This document shows positions 33,808 through 41,914 of a stretch of DNA of 64,000 nucleotides, piece by piece. The position numbers were made by a program, and so were the translations under genes. The DNA lies in contig NZ_SMCQ01000001.1 of NCBI RefSeq assembly GCF_004343035.1, positions 124,001 through 188,000 of the forward strand. Reading direction: 5' to 3'. The notes below the pieces were generated by a model that saw only the letters and a program-made list of their open reading frames with translations, was not told where the DNA came from and did no database searches. Each line of letters begins with the position of its first letter. The stretch's first letter is position 1. The DNA comes from Longibaculum muris (GTDB lineage Bacteria; Bacillota_I; Bacilli_A; Erysipelotrichales; Coprobacillaceae).

Positions 33808-34636
33808 AGTTGATAAGGCCATGCCTTTAATGGAATTTTTATTAGAAGTTACACATAAGAAAAGAAATGATATTAAGAATTTATTGAAATTTGAAAATAT
33901 TTATGTTGATGGGTCTATTCAAACTTATTATGCATATGCTTTACAGGTAGGACAAATAGTTGAAATCAATGCAAAGAAAGAAAGTTTGCCTTTTTCAATT
34001 CTTTATGAAGATAAAGAATTGATTGTTATTGATAAACCATGTGGATTATTAAGTGAACAAACAGCTAAAGAGAGTCAAAAGACGGCTTATTATATTGTGA
34101 AACAATATTTAGCTAAGAAAAAGGAAAATATTTTTTTGGTTCATCGTTTAGATCAATATACATCTGGTATTTTAATGTTTGTTAAATCGAAGAAGCTTTA
34201 TGATTTATTAACTCATGATTGGAATAAATATATAAAAGTCAGAGGATATATTGCTATTGTAGAAGGAAAAATGAAACAACCAAAAGGAACAATTGAAAAT
34301 TATCTTGCTGAATCTAAAACACAAAATGTTTATATTACAAGCAAAGACAAAGGGAAAAAAGCAATTACTCATTATAAAGTCATTCAATCGAATAGACAAT
34401 ATAGTATGTTAGAAGTCTATTTAGATACAGGTCGTAAGAATCAAATTCGTGTTCATTTATCTTCATTACATCATCCAATTATCGGTGATGATAAATATGG
34501 GGCACACACCAATCCAATCAAAAGATTAGGATTACACGCTCATGAATTAATGTTTATTCATCCTTTAACTCATAAAGAAATGCGTTTTATTTCAAAAACG
34601 CCAGCGTCTTTTCAAAAACTTTTTAAAAAAGGTTGA
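33797..34636 (+). CDS. RluA-family RNA pseudouridine synthase
   Basis: Isomerises uridine to pseudouridine in rRNA or tRNA. The catalytic block is FLVHRLDQYTSGILMFVKS, with the Asp of HRLD near residue 118. LDTGRKNQIRVHLSSLHHPIIGDDKYG near the C-terminus is the second family signature. Residues 1-60 look like an S4-type RNA-binding domain (MPLMEFLLEVTHKKRNDIKN). 279 residues. The target nucleotide cannot be told. Its stop codon is embedded in the -35 box of the infC promoter. Confidence 0.93.
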   Translation: MKYKVDKAMPLMEFLLEVTHKKRNDIKNLLKFENIYVDGSIQTYYAYALQVGQIVEINAKKESLPFSILYEDKELIVIDKPCGLLSEQTAKESQKTAYYIVKQYLAKKKENIFLVHRLDQYTSGILMFVKSKKLYDLLTHDWNKYIKVRGYIAIVEGKMKQPKGTIENYLAESKTQNVYITSKDKGKKAITHYKVIQSNRQYSMLEVYLDTGRKNQIRVHLSSLHHPIIGDDKYGAHTNPIKRLGLHAHELMFIHPLTHKEMRFISKTPASFQKLFKKG

Positions 34637-34661
34637 CATATGCGATAAAATTCGTTATGAT
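34633..34661 (+). promoter_or_regulatory. infC-rpmI-rplT promoter
   Basis: TTGACA (34633-34638), 17-base spacer, TATGAT (34656-34661). A near-consensus promoter whose -35 includes the stop codon of the preceding gene. Confidence 0.85.
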
Positions 34662-34667
34662 GTACCA

Positions 34668-34793
34668 GTAAATGAAAAGTAGTGGAAAGAAGAAGTGCCT
34701 GCTTCTCGCCTGAGTGTCTATAACGCTAGGCAAATGTCACTAAGATACTTATCTTAATGTCAATGTGGGTACTTATGTGCTCACTTTTTATTT
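34668..34793 (+). promoter_or_regulatory. L20-type ribosomal protein leader (attenuator)
   Basis: A structured leader of about 125 bases before infC ending in a terminator at 34765-34793. It includes the pairing GCCT...AGGC across 34709-34731 and the TAAGATACTTATCTTA hairpin. In Bacillus the matching leader is bound by ribosomal protein L20, which causes premature termination. Position and gene order support the same here; exact L20 contacts were not modelled. Confidence 0.7.
34765..34793 (+). terminator. Attenuator terminator before infC
   Basis: Eight-bp stem GTGGGTAC/GTGCTCAC with a TTAT loop and TTTTTATTT. Confidence 0.8.
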
Positions 34794-34820
34794 GTACTAC
34801 AAAATTTATAGGAGGTGGCT

Positions 34821-35357
34821 ATTATTAGCAAGTATAACAACCAATCAACAAATGATGACTTGGTAAATGAAAAAATTCGTTTTAAAGAAGTTTTGGTAAT
34901 TGATCAAAACGGTGACCAATTAGGCGTGATGTCTCGTAATGCAGCCATTAATACTGCTTATGATGCAAACTTAGATTTAGTCTGTGTGGCACCAAAAGCC
35001 AAGACACCAGTATGTCGTATTATGGACTATGGAAAATATCGTTTTGAGCAACAAAAGAAACAAAAAGAAATGAAGAAAAATTCCAAGGTTGTCTCTTTAA
35101 AAGAAACACAATTATCACCAACAATTGATGTCCATGATAAGAATGTGAAGTTAAAAAGAACTTTAAAATGGCTTGAAGCTGGTGATAAGGTAAAAATCGC
35201 TGTTCGTTTTAGAGGTAGACAATTAGCTCACATTGATATTGGTCAAAAAATACTAGATGACTTCGTTGCTGAATGTGCTGATTATTGTGTTGTTGAAAAA
35301 CCAGCGAAACTAGAAGGACGAACATTGACTGCTATATTAGCACCAAAGAAGAAATAA
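34821..35357 (+). CDS. infC: Translation initiation factor IF-3, ATT start
   Basis: Binds the 30S subunit and controls start-codon and initiator-tRNA fidelity. Seen: VLVIDQNGDQLGVMS, VCVAPKAKTPVCRIMDYGKYRFEQQKK (linker) and the C-terminal GDKVKIAVRFRGRQLAHIDIGQ...LEGRTLTAILAPKKK. No ATG is available; GGAGGT (34811-34816) is followed by ATTATTAGCAAG. The first ATT gives M-ISK, as in Bacillus infC, whose AUU start lets IF-3 repress its own translation. 178 residues. A GTG at 34815 lies inside the ribosome site and is rejected. Confidence 0.93.
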   Translation: MISKYNNQSTNDDLVNEKIRFKEVLVIDQNGDQLGVMSRNAAINTAYDANLDLVCVAPKAKTPVCRIMDYGKYRFEQQKKQKEMKKNSKVVSLKETQLSPTIDVHDKNVKLKRTLKWLEAGDKVKIAVRFRGRQLAHIDIGQKILDDFVAECADYCVVEKPAKLEGRTLTAILAPKKK

Positions 35358-35372
35358 CAGGAGGACAGAATT

Positions 35373-35567
35373 ATGCCAAAAATGAAATCTCACAGTGGTC
35401 TTAAAAAACGTTTAAAAAGAACAGGTTCAGGTAAATTAAAACGTGGACATGCGTATGTTTCACATTTATCTCATAACAAGACTCATAAACAAAAGAAACA
35501 CTTAGCAAAAGCAGCTTTAGTACACCCTTCAGATATGAAGCGTATTAAATCAAGATTACAAGGGTAA
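35373..35567 (+). CDS. rpmI: 50S ribosomal protein L35
   Basis: A 64-residue, very basic ribosomal protein. [20 protein letters not shown] and the later [16 protein letters not shown] are diagnostic. It lies 15 bases after infC and 21 before rplT, with AGGAGG ahead. The infC-rpmI-rplT order is the standard bacterial operon under the leader upstream. Confidence 0.98.
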   Translation: MPKMKSHSGLKKRLKRTGSGKLKRGHAYVSHLSHNKTHKQKKHLAKAALVHPSDMKRIKSRLQG

Positions 35568-35588
35568 TTGAAATAGGAGGAAAGAAAT

Positions 35589-35948
35589 ATGGCAAGAGTT
35601 AAAGGTGGATATACAACTAGACGTAGAAGAAAGAAAGTCTTAAAATTAGCCAAAGGATACTTTGGTTCTAAGCATACATTATATAAAACAGCTCATGAAC
35701 AAGTCATGAACTCATTAGAATATGCTTATAGAGATAGAAGAAATTTAAAACGTGAAATGAGAAAATTATGGATTGCACGTATTAACGCTGCAGCTAGAAT
35801 GAATGACATTTCATATTCTCAATTAATGCATGGTTTAAAATTAGCTAATGTTGAAATCAACAGAAAAATGTTATCAGAAATCGCTATTGCTGATCCTAAA
35901 GGATTTACTGCAATTGTAGATACTGCTAAAAAAGCTTTAGAAAAATAA
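35589..35948 (+). CDS. rplT: 50S ribosomal protein L20
   Basis: A 119-residue 23S rRNA-binding protein needed for early 50S assembly and, in Bacillus, the autoregulator of this operon. The N-terminus [23 protein letters not shown] and the [21 protein letters not shown] block are diagnostic. It starts behind AGGAGG and is followed by a terminator. Confidence 0.98.
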   Translation: MARVKGGYTTRRRRKKVLKLAKGYFGSKHTLYKTAHEQVMNSLEYAYRDRRNLKREMRKLWIARINAAARMNDISYSQLMHGLKLANVEINRKMLSEIAIADPKGFTAIVDTAKKALEK

Positions 35949-35952
35949 TGAT

Positions 35953-35980
35953 TAAAGAGGCTAGAGAGAGGCCTCTTTTT
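35953..35980 (+). terminator. rplT terminator
   Basis: Eight-bp stem AAAGAGGC/GCCTCTTT with a 9-base loop and Ts. Confidence 0.85.
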
Positions 35981-36048
35981 TATTTTGTTGACTGTTTTAT
36001 GTATTCGTTTTATACTTATAAATATGGGTTTATAAGGAGTTGGAATGG

Positions 36049-37347
36049 ATGGGAACTTTGAAGTTTTCGCTTAAGATGTTGAAAAAAGAGTATAAGAAAA
36101 GTTTGATTTATATTTTGACATTATGTTTGACAATTGCTGTGACTTTTTTATTTTTTAATATTATTGATAATACATATTTAATGGAAAAAACAACAATGTC
36201 GCAACAAATGGTCATGGATATACCTTTTTCTACAACTTTATCTTTTATTATTATTATCTTTTGTGCTTTTATGATTATTTTTGCTAATAATTTTTATATT
36301 TCTAGAAAGACAAAAGAGATTGCTATTATGACAATGTCAGGATCAGGTTTTATTGATACAACAATGTATTTATTTTATCAAAATTTTGTGATGACCTTGA
36401 TTGCATTTCCTCTTGGTATCTTCATAGGTGCGTTGATATCTATGTTTGTTAATCAATGCATTTATCATTACCTAGCTTTAACGATTTATTTTTTCTATTT
36501 ACCAATGAATGCAATCTTTGATACTTTGATTTGTATTTGTGCTATTATTGGGGCTCAGCTTGTTTATGCATCAGGATTTGTTTATCGTAAGGATATTCAA
36601 TATATGTTATCACAGGAACAACGTACTGAAGTTAAGGATAATCGGATTATCCAATTACCTACATTTCTTTATTGGTTTATTTATTTGTTTGGTTTGATAA
36701 TTTTATTGACTTCTCCTTATTCATCAACATCAGCTTTATTTCCTTGTTGTATTGGTGTTTTAGGGATTGGTGGGATGCTTAAATATTGTTTACCTAATTG
36801 GTTAAAAAAATGGAAGGATAAACGTTATTTAACTCATCCTTTGAAATTAATATCACTTTCTAATTTGTTGTATTCTTTGCAACATTCAATTTTATTAATA
36901 GGAATTTATGGCGTTTCAACGAGTGTTATGATTGCTATCATGATTTCTCAACAAGATAATCCTCGAGAAATGATTACAGCAATTGTCGGTTATATTGTTG
37001 TTATGTTATTGTTATTAGCGAGTATTCTTTATAAATATTCAATGGAAGCAATGACACGTAAAATGTTTTATTATAATTTATATAAACTTGGTTATTCTTA
37101 TCATCAATTGCTCGATATTATTAAGCAGGAAGTGAGCTATTATTATAGTGTGCTTGTGGGACTACCATTTCTATATATTATTGTTGCTTTGATTCAAGCA
37201 TTTATTCATCAAGGTATAACGCTAGAATTTATGATAACCGTTATTTTAGCTCAAATTTTATCAGCTTTTTTAGCTGCGATTGTCACTTATATATCTTATA
37301 GAAATTCAGTATTGAAAGTTTTGAAGGAAGGTGTTCGTTATGAGTAA
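36049..37347 (+). CDS. FtsX-type ABC transporter permease
   Basis: A 432-residue membrane protein with about eight helices. It begins with the FtsX/MacB-like MGTLKFSLKMLKKEYKKSLIYIL and has an FtsX-like core (ANNFYISRKTKEIAIMTMSGSG). It is much shorter than BceB permeases (about 650) and lacks their large extracellular domain, so a lipoprotein or peptide transport role is open. The start is ATG 36049, 9 bases after AAGGAG; the in-frame TTG at 36040 is too close. It overlaps the partner ATPase gene by 8 bases. Confidence 0.82.
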   Translation: MGTLKFSLKMLKKEYKKSLIYILTLCLTIAVTFLFFNIIDNTYLMEKTTMSQQMVMDIPFSTTLSFIIIIFCAFMIIFANNFYISRKTKEIAIMTMSGSGFIDTTMYLFYQNFVMTLIAFPLGIFIGALISMFVNQCIYHYLALTIYFFYLPMNAIFDTLICICAIIGAQLVYASGFVYRKDIQYMLSQEQRTEVKDNRIIQLPTFLYWFIYLFGLIILLTSPYSSTSALFPCCIGVLGIGGMLKYCLPNWLKKWKDKRYLTHPLKLISLSNLLYSLQHSILLIGIYGVSTSVMIAIMISQQDNPREMITAIVGYIVVMLLLLASILYKYSMEAMTRKMFYYNLYKLGYSYHQLLDIIKQEVSYYYSVLVGLPFLYIIVALIQAFIHQGITLEFMITVILAQILSAFLAAIVTYISYRNSVLKVLKEGVRYE

Positions 37348-38110
37348 GGAAATCTTAGTTGCTGATCATGTAACTAAAGTATATGGAATTGAAACAAAAA
37401 ATCCAGTGACTGCATTGTCTGATGTCTCTTTGACAATGTATGAGGGTGATTTTATTTGTGTTATGGGACCATCTGGTTCTGGTAAATCAACCTTTATTAA
37501 TAATTTATCGACGATTGATGTACCTACTAAGGGGAAAGTCTTTATTAATGGAAAAGAAGTAAGGACAATGGGAGAAAATGAAGTTGGTCGTTTTCGTTAT
37601 GAAAATTTAGGATTCATTTTTCAGGAATTTAATCTTTTAGATTCATTAACAATCTTTGAAAATATTGCTGTTCCTCTTTCATTATCAAATATTTCTTCGG
37701 ATGAAATTAAAGAACGTATTTTAACAGTGGCTAAAAGATTAAATGTAGAATTTTTATTAGAAAAATATCCTTATGAATGTTCTGGTGGTCAAAGACAAAG
37801 AGCAGCAATTGCAAGAGCACTTGTTACAAAGCCTAAACTGATTGTTGCTGATGAACCAACAGGTAATTTAGATAGTGCTCATTCACATGAACTTTTAGAG
37901 TTGTTTAAAAGCCTAAATGATAATGATGGGGTATCTATTTTAATGGTTACTCATGATTCGATGATTGCTAGCTATTCACAAAAACTCTTGTATATTAAAG
38001 ATGGGAAGATAGCGGAAACAATAGAACGAGGAGATTTATCACAAAAAGAATATTTTTATAAAATTGTTGATGTTAATTCTGTTGAATCACAAAAATTATT
38101 TGTTGATTAA
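37340..38110 (+). CDS. ABC transporter ATP-binding protein (MacB/BceA class)
   Basis: A 256-residue ATPase partner of the FtsX-type permease. Walker A is GPSGSGKSTFINNL, the Q-loop is GFIFQEFNLLDSLT, the signature is CSGGQRQRAAIARAL, Walker B is LIVADEPTGNLD and the switch is VTHDSMIA. The GEPTGNLDS/LLDSLT style belongs to the MacB/LolD/BceA group, typically mechanotransmitters for antimicrobial peptides or lipoproteins. A C-terminal tail of about 30 residues extends past the usual end. No two-component system is adjacent, unlike bce operons. Confidence 0.9.
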   Translation: MSKEILVADHVTKVYGIETKNPVTALSDVSLTMYEGDFICVMGPSGSGKSTFINNLSTIDVPTKGKVFINGKEVRTMGENEVGRFRYENLGFIFQEFNLLDSLTIFENIAVPLSLSNISSDEIKERILTVAKRLNVEFLLEKYPYECSGGQRQRAAIARALVTKPKLIVADEPTGNLDSAHSHELLELFKSLNDNDGVSILMVTHDSMIASYSQKLLYIKDGKIAETIERGDLSQKEYFYKIVDVNSVESQKLFVD

Positions 38111-38140
38111 GGTTTAAACATAATGTTTAAATCTTTTTTT
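38111..38140 (+). terminator. Terminator after the FtsX/ABC pair
   Basis: Inverted repeat GGTTTAAACAT/ATGTTTAAATC followed by seven Ts, directly after the stop codon. Confidence 0.78.
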
Positions 38141-38264
38141 ATAAAGCTAAAATTTGCTTATTGAAAATATAAGTGATGTGTGTTAAAATTTTTTTGAAAA
38201 AGTTGAAAATAAAAAAAGAAAAATGAGACTTTCCTAGCGTATATATAAGTAGGAGGGTTAATTT

Positions 38265-39236
38265 ATGAGTGAAAAAAATTATTATGTATCAGATGTCTTT
38301 TTTAAACTGACCTTTGGTCAAAATACCAGTGAATCCAAGCGGTTAAGAGAATTTCTTTTGAAAAATATCATTCCCCTTGTCCCGATTCACGATTTAAGTG
38401 TGGCGAATCCAGAACTAACACCTCAGATGATTCGCATGAAAAACAATATCTTGGATATTCATATGCAAAACAACCAATATGAAATTGATATGGAAATGCA
38501 GAATTCCAAGATGAGCGTCTTTCTCAATAGACGCTTCATTCATTATTCCTGTCGTCTGATTGACTATCAGCTGGAAGCGGGAGATACATCAGGAAAACTG
38601 AAGGAACTGATTCAGATTGTGTTCATCAGAGATATTGATAAGCGTTGTCCAAGATTGATGGATGATTTCTATGCCAAGAATACATACAATATTTCTCAGT
38701 TGGGATATCTGCAGACAACAATCTATGTGTATCTTCCTTATGTCAATAAAATAGCCAGTGAAAAAGAATGTCTAAGTGAATTTGAAGCATTGATTTATTT
38801 AATGGAGAATGGAAATGTAGAAGGAATCAAATATGAAGAAAAGGAAGGGATGATTAAGATGATGAAGAAGAAATACAACAAGTTTATAAAGGATAAGAAG
38901 ATGGTGAAGGAAGTGGATGCAAGATATCAGGTACAGTATGATTTTCAGGAGTGGCATGATGTAGATGTAGAATATGCCAAGAAGGCTGGATTGGAAGAAG
39001 GACTTCTAGTAGGAAAGAAAGTTGGATTGGATCGAGGATTGGAGCAAGGACTACTGAAAGGACTATCAGAAGGAAAGTTAGAAATGGCAAAGCGACAATA
39101 TGAGATGAAATACCATCAAGATGGAGAGTGGCTAAAGGAATGCACGCAAGAACAATTAGATTATTTTAGCCAACTGATATTAACAGATATAGAATCAAGT
39201 GAACTTAAGGAGAAGATCATGAATTTAGTATCCTGA
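38265..39236 (+). CDS. Rpn-family PD-(D/E)XK nuclease / putative transposase
   Basis: A 323-residue member of the recombination-promoting nuclease family (PDDEXK_2). Start: FFKLTFGQNTSESKRLREFLL. The nuclease core is the acid pair D64 (ILDIHMQ) and E77-x-Q79 (IDMEMQ). The C-terminal tail has the Gly-rich repeats GLEEGLLVGKKVGLDRGLEQG typical of Rpn proteins. Base composition and codons (CTG, CGG, CCC) are visibly richer in GC than neighbours, suggesting recent transfer. A second copy of its 3' end follows at once. No terminal inverted repeats were found, so it is not a simple insertion sequence. Confidence 0.85.
   Translation: MSEKNYYVSDVFFKLTFGQNTSESKRLREFLLKNIIPLVPIHDLSVANPELTPQMIRMKNNILDIHMQNNQYEIDMEMQNSKMSVFLNRRFIHYSCRLIDYQLEAGDTSGKLKELIQIVFIRDIDKRCPRLMDDFYAKNTYNISQLGYLQTTIYVYLPYVNKIASEKECLSEFEALIYLMENGNVEGIKYEEKEGMIKMMKKKYNKFIKDKKMVKEVDARYQVQYDFQEWHDVDVEYAKKAGLEEGLLVGKKVGLDRGLEQGLLKGLSEGKLEMAKRQYEMKYHQDGEWLKECTQEQLDYFSQLILTDIESSELKEKIMNLVS
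38880..39136 (+). repeat. Direct repeat, copy 1 (3' part of the Rpn gene)
   Basis: Nearly identical (about 90% by eye) to 39260-39540. Copy 1 has two 12-bp units (39024-39047) in the Gly-rich region; the second copy has four, explaining the 24-base length difference. Confidence 0.9.
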
Positions 39237-39259
39237 AGAAAGGTGATGATGTCGTCGTG

Positions 39260-39540
39260 AAGTTTATCAAGGATAAGAAGAAGATAAAGGAAGTGGATGC
39301 AAGATATCAGGTGCAGTATGATTTTCAGGAATGGCACGATGTAGATGTAGAATATGCCAAGAAGGCTGGGTTGGAAGAAGGACTTCTAGTAGGAAAGAAA
39401 ATTGGATTGGAACAAGGATTGGAACAAGGATTGGAGCAAGGATTGGAACAAGGACTATTGAAAGGACTATCAGAAGGTAAGCTAGAAATGGCAAAGCGAC
39501 AATATGAGATGAAATACCATCAAGATGGAGAGTGGCTAAA
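39260..39540 (+). repeat. Direct repeat, copy 2
   Basis: Second copy of the 38880-39136 sequence, offset 380 bases at its start and 404 at its end because of two additional 12-bp units. Confidence 0.9.
39404..39451 (+). repeat. Four tandem 12-bp units encoding GLEQ
   Basis: Units of GGATTGGAACAA (third unit has GAGCAA) repeated four times without gaps, giving GLEQGLEQGLEQGLEQ. In-frame slippage by 12 bp would lengthen or shorten the tail without shifting frame. Confidence 0.95.
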
Positions 39541-39671
39541 AGAGTGTAGTCCAGAACAAATTGATATATTTATTCAATTTATTTTAACAGATATTGGATA
39601 TAAGGAATTAAAAGAAAAAGTCTTGTCATTTTTATAAGTCTAGAATAATTTTGAAATGTTTATAAACGAAA

Positions 39672-39725
39672 AGGAGAAAATGAGTTACTGAATTGCAATT
39701 CAGTAACTCCATATTCTCTTTTTAT
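39672..39725 (+). terminator. Terminator with a 28-base perfect palindrome
   Basis: Arms GAGTTACTGAATTG (39682-39695) and its complement (39696-39709), extended outward by GAGAA/TTCTC, then TTTTTATTTTT. Very long for a simple terminator. The rest of 39638-39838 shows no gene. Confidence 0.75.
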
Positions 39726-39838
39726 TTTTATTAAAAAAATAAGAATACAGCATCCTTTTTGATGAAATATGTAATGATTGGTGTTTGAAAGTAAAAGAGT
39801 ATGTGCATACTTGTAGTGATTTAGAATATTTAAATGGT

Positions 39839-39867
39839 TTGTTTTCACTTAAAAATCGTTATATAAT
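39839..39867 (+). promoter_or_regulatory. Promoter of the M42 peptidase-patatin operon
   Basis: TTGTTT (39839-39844), 17-base spacer, TATAAT (39862-39867), 24 bases before the start codon. Confidence 0.7.
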
Positions 39868-39890
39868 AGAAAAATCAAGGAGGAAATAAA

Positions 39891-40961
39891 ATGGTAGATT
39901 TAGAAATGTTGAAAAATATAAGTTTAGTTAATGGAATTTCTGGATTTGAAAAACAAGCAACACGTGTTATGAAATCTTATATTGAAGATTGTGTTGATGA
40001 AATAGAATATGATAATTTAGGAAGTCTAATTGGAATAAAAAAAGGAACTGGTCAACTAAAAGTTTTATTGACAGGTCACATTGATGAAATTGGTTTTTTA
40101 GTTAAAGATATTGATGAACAAGGTTTTATTCATGTTATACCAGTGGGAGGATGGATGGGACAGAACTTACCATCTTCATTAGTAGTTATTACAACAAGAG
40201 AAGGAAATGAAATTAAAGGCGTTTTTGGTTCAATGGCACCACATGGCAAAACTGCTGAGGAAATGAATAAAGTGACTGCACCTCAAGATGCTTTTATTGA
40301 TGTCGGGGTTTTGAATAAACAAGAAGCTATTGATTTAGGAATTCGTAAAGGTGATCCAATTACACCAGTTTCAGAATTTACAGTTATGGGTAATAAAAAA
40401 TGTTTGATGTCAAAGGCTTGGGATAATCGTATTGGTGCAGCAGTCATAATTGAAGTATTCAGACAATTAAAAGACGAAAGTATTTATCCAACGCTTTATG
40501 GAGCAGGAACAGTTCAAGAAGAAGTTGGATTGCGTGGCGCTAAAACAGTAGGGCAAATGGTTAAACCAGATATTGCGATTGCTATTGATGTAACATTTTC
40601 ACAAGATATTCCTGGTGATAAAGGTGATGTGAAATTAGGCACAGGTGTTGCGTTAGGTGTGATGGATGGAAGTGCCATTGCGCATACAGGTTTATTAAAA
40701 GCATTAGAGGCGATATGTCAAGAAAATCAAATACCTTATCAATATGATATGACAAGCGTAGGAGGAACTGATTCTGGTGAATTAAGCAAGGTTGATGCTG
40801 GAGTTATGAATATTACGCTTTCTATTCCATCTCGTTATATGCATTCACATCGTACAATTATCCATACTGATGATTTTCAGGCAACTGTTGATTTAATTGT
40901 TTCCTTTATAAAAGCAATGGATCAATCATTGATGACACAGATGATAGAGGATAAAAGATAA
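39891..40961 (+). CDS. M42 family metallo-aminopeptidase
   Basis: A 356-residue di-metal aminopeptidase of the M42 group (PepA/FrvX/TET type), forming large cytoplasmic oligomers that clear peptides. Metal and catalytic blocks are LTGHIDEIGFLVKDID (His-Asp), KAWDNRIGAAV (bridging Asp), GTVQEEVGLRGA (catalytic Glu-Glu), AIDVT (Asp) and SIPSRYMHSHRT (His). The N-terminus NGISGFEKQATRVMKSYI is typical. Shares one base with the patatin gene, so the two are coupled. Confidence 0.94.
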   Translation: MVDLEMLKNISLVNGISGFEKQATRVMKSYIEDCVDEIEYDNLGSLIGIKKGTGQLKVLLTGHIDEIGFLVKDIDEQGFIHVIPVGGWMGQNLPSSLVVITTREGNEIKGVFGSMAPHGKTAEEMNKVTAPQDAFIDVGVLNKQEAIDLGIRKGDPITPVSEFTVMGNKKCLMSKAWDNRIGAAVIIEVFRQLKDESIYPTLYGAGTVQEEVGLRGAKTVGQMVKPDIAIAIDVTFSQDIPGDKGDVKLGTGVALGVMDGSAIAHTGLLKALEAICQENQIPYQYDMTSVGGTDSGELSKVDAGVMNITLSIPSRYMHSHRTIIHTDDFQATVDLIVSFIKAMDQSLMTQMIEDKR

Positions 40962-41803
40962 TGGGTGCACTCATATTAGAAGGTGGAACTTTTCGACCAA
41001 TATTTTCAAGCGGGGTCATGGATGCTTTGATTGATCAAGGCATCGAATTCCCCTATGTTATTGGGGTTTCAGCAGGAATAACAGATGGATTTTCTTATGT
41101 GTCTAAACAAAGGAAACGTAATTATGATATTTTAATGAATCATCGTCATGATAAACGTTATGTAGGAATGCGTAATTATTTAACTGATAAAAGTTTGTTT
41201 GGGTTAAAGTTTGCTTATGAAACAATCCCGAATGAACTTTACCCTTTTGATTGGGAGACATTTTTAAATAGTCCAACAACTATTAAAGTTGGGGTGACAA
41301 ATGTTGAGACAGGTGAATGCGAATATCTAGATGGTAAACAATTGGATAAACAGTGTACAATGTTGAAGGCAACATGTGCCATACCATTCGCTTTTCCGGT
41401 TATACATATTAATGGAAAAGGGTATTATGATGGAGGAATCTGTGATCCTATTCCAGTTAGAAAAGCTATGGAAGATGGTCATGATAAAATGCTTATTGTC
41501 TTGACAAGACCAAAAGGATATCAAAAGACATTATCAAAAGCGAACGTTGTGGCAGCTCGTCATTTAAAAAAGAAGTATCCTAGATTAGTTGAACCATTAT
41601 TGACACGACATGAACTTTATAATGAAACAGTTCAATATTGTGAACAATTAGAAAAAGATGGAAAGGCATTGATTTTACGTCCAACATTAGAAGTACAAAT
41701 TGATTCATTTGAAAAAGATTTACAAAAGATAGAAAGAATTTATCAATTTGGATATCAAGAAGCTATAAAACATATTGATGAAATTAAAACATTATTAAAA
41801 TAG
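40961..41803 (+). CDS. Patatin-like phospholipase (RssA/YjjU type)
   Basis: A 280-residue Ser-Asp dyad lipid acyl hydrolase. The oxyanion stretch is LEGGTFRPIFSSGVMDAL, the nucleophile elbow is GVSAG (Ser37), and the catalytic Asp is in GYYDGGICDPIPVRKA. No signal peptide, so it is cytoplasmic or membrane-surface. The C-terminal DSFEKDLQKIERIYQFGYQEA is shared with YjjU-type proteins. Substrate unknown. It overlaps the peptidase by one base. Confidence 0.92.
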   Translation: MGALILEGGTFRPIFSSGVMDALIDQGIEFPYVIGVSAGITDGFSYVSKQRKRNYDILMNHRHDKRYVGMRNYLTDKSLFGLKFAYETIPNELYPFDWETFLNSPTTIKVGVTNVETGECEYLDGKQLDKQCTMLKATCAIPFAFPVIHINGKGYYDGGICDPIPVRKAMEDGHDKMLIVLTRPKGYQKTLSKANVVAARHLKKKYPRLVEPLLTRHELYNETVQYCEQLEKDGKALILRPTLEVQIDSFEKDLQKIERIYQFGYQEAIKHIDEIKTLLK

Positions 41804-41914
41804 ATATTTTTTTGACATTTTCACACACTTTTAAAATATTCTTTTGTCATTTATATAATATGATAATAACTATAAAAAGAGCAATGAATATATGTTGCAG
41901 AAAGGAAGATCCAA

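Larger units (their letters stand above)
39257..39637 (+). pseudogene. Duplicated C-terminal part of the Rpn nuclease, no nuclease core
   Basis: A 126-codon open frame starting GTG 39257, 20 bases after the Rpn stop and in another frame. It repeats the last 120 residues of the Rpn protein, without the catalytic core. The first 90 residues are nearly identical; the last 30 diverge (ECSPEQIDIFIQFILTDIGYKELKEKV), so the end is not a fresh copy. An AAAGGTGATG sequence about 10 bases upstream could permit translation as a free tail. It may be a remnant of a second full gene, or an alternative 3' end available for recombination. Confidence 0.75.

Noticed and set aside
38265..39236. Insertion sequence call for the Rpn-family gene
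   Set aside because: The family is sometimes labelled transposase, but no terminal inverted repeats or target duplications were seen.
39404..39451. Tandem repeats as a CRISPR-like array
   Set aside because: Units are 12 bp with no spacers and encode an in-frame GLEQ repeat.
39267..39494. Minus-strand ORFs mirrored in both Rpn repeat copies
   Set aside because: They are antisense shadows of the Gly/Glu-rich repeats with no ribosome site; they appear twice only because the DNA is duplicated.
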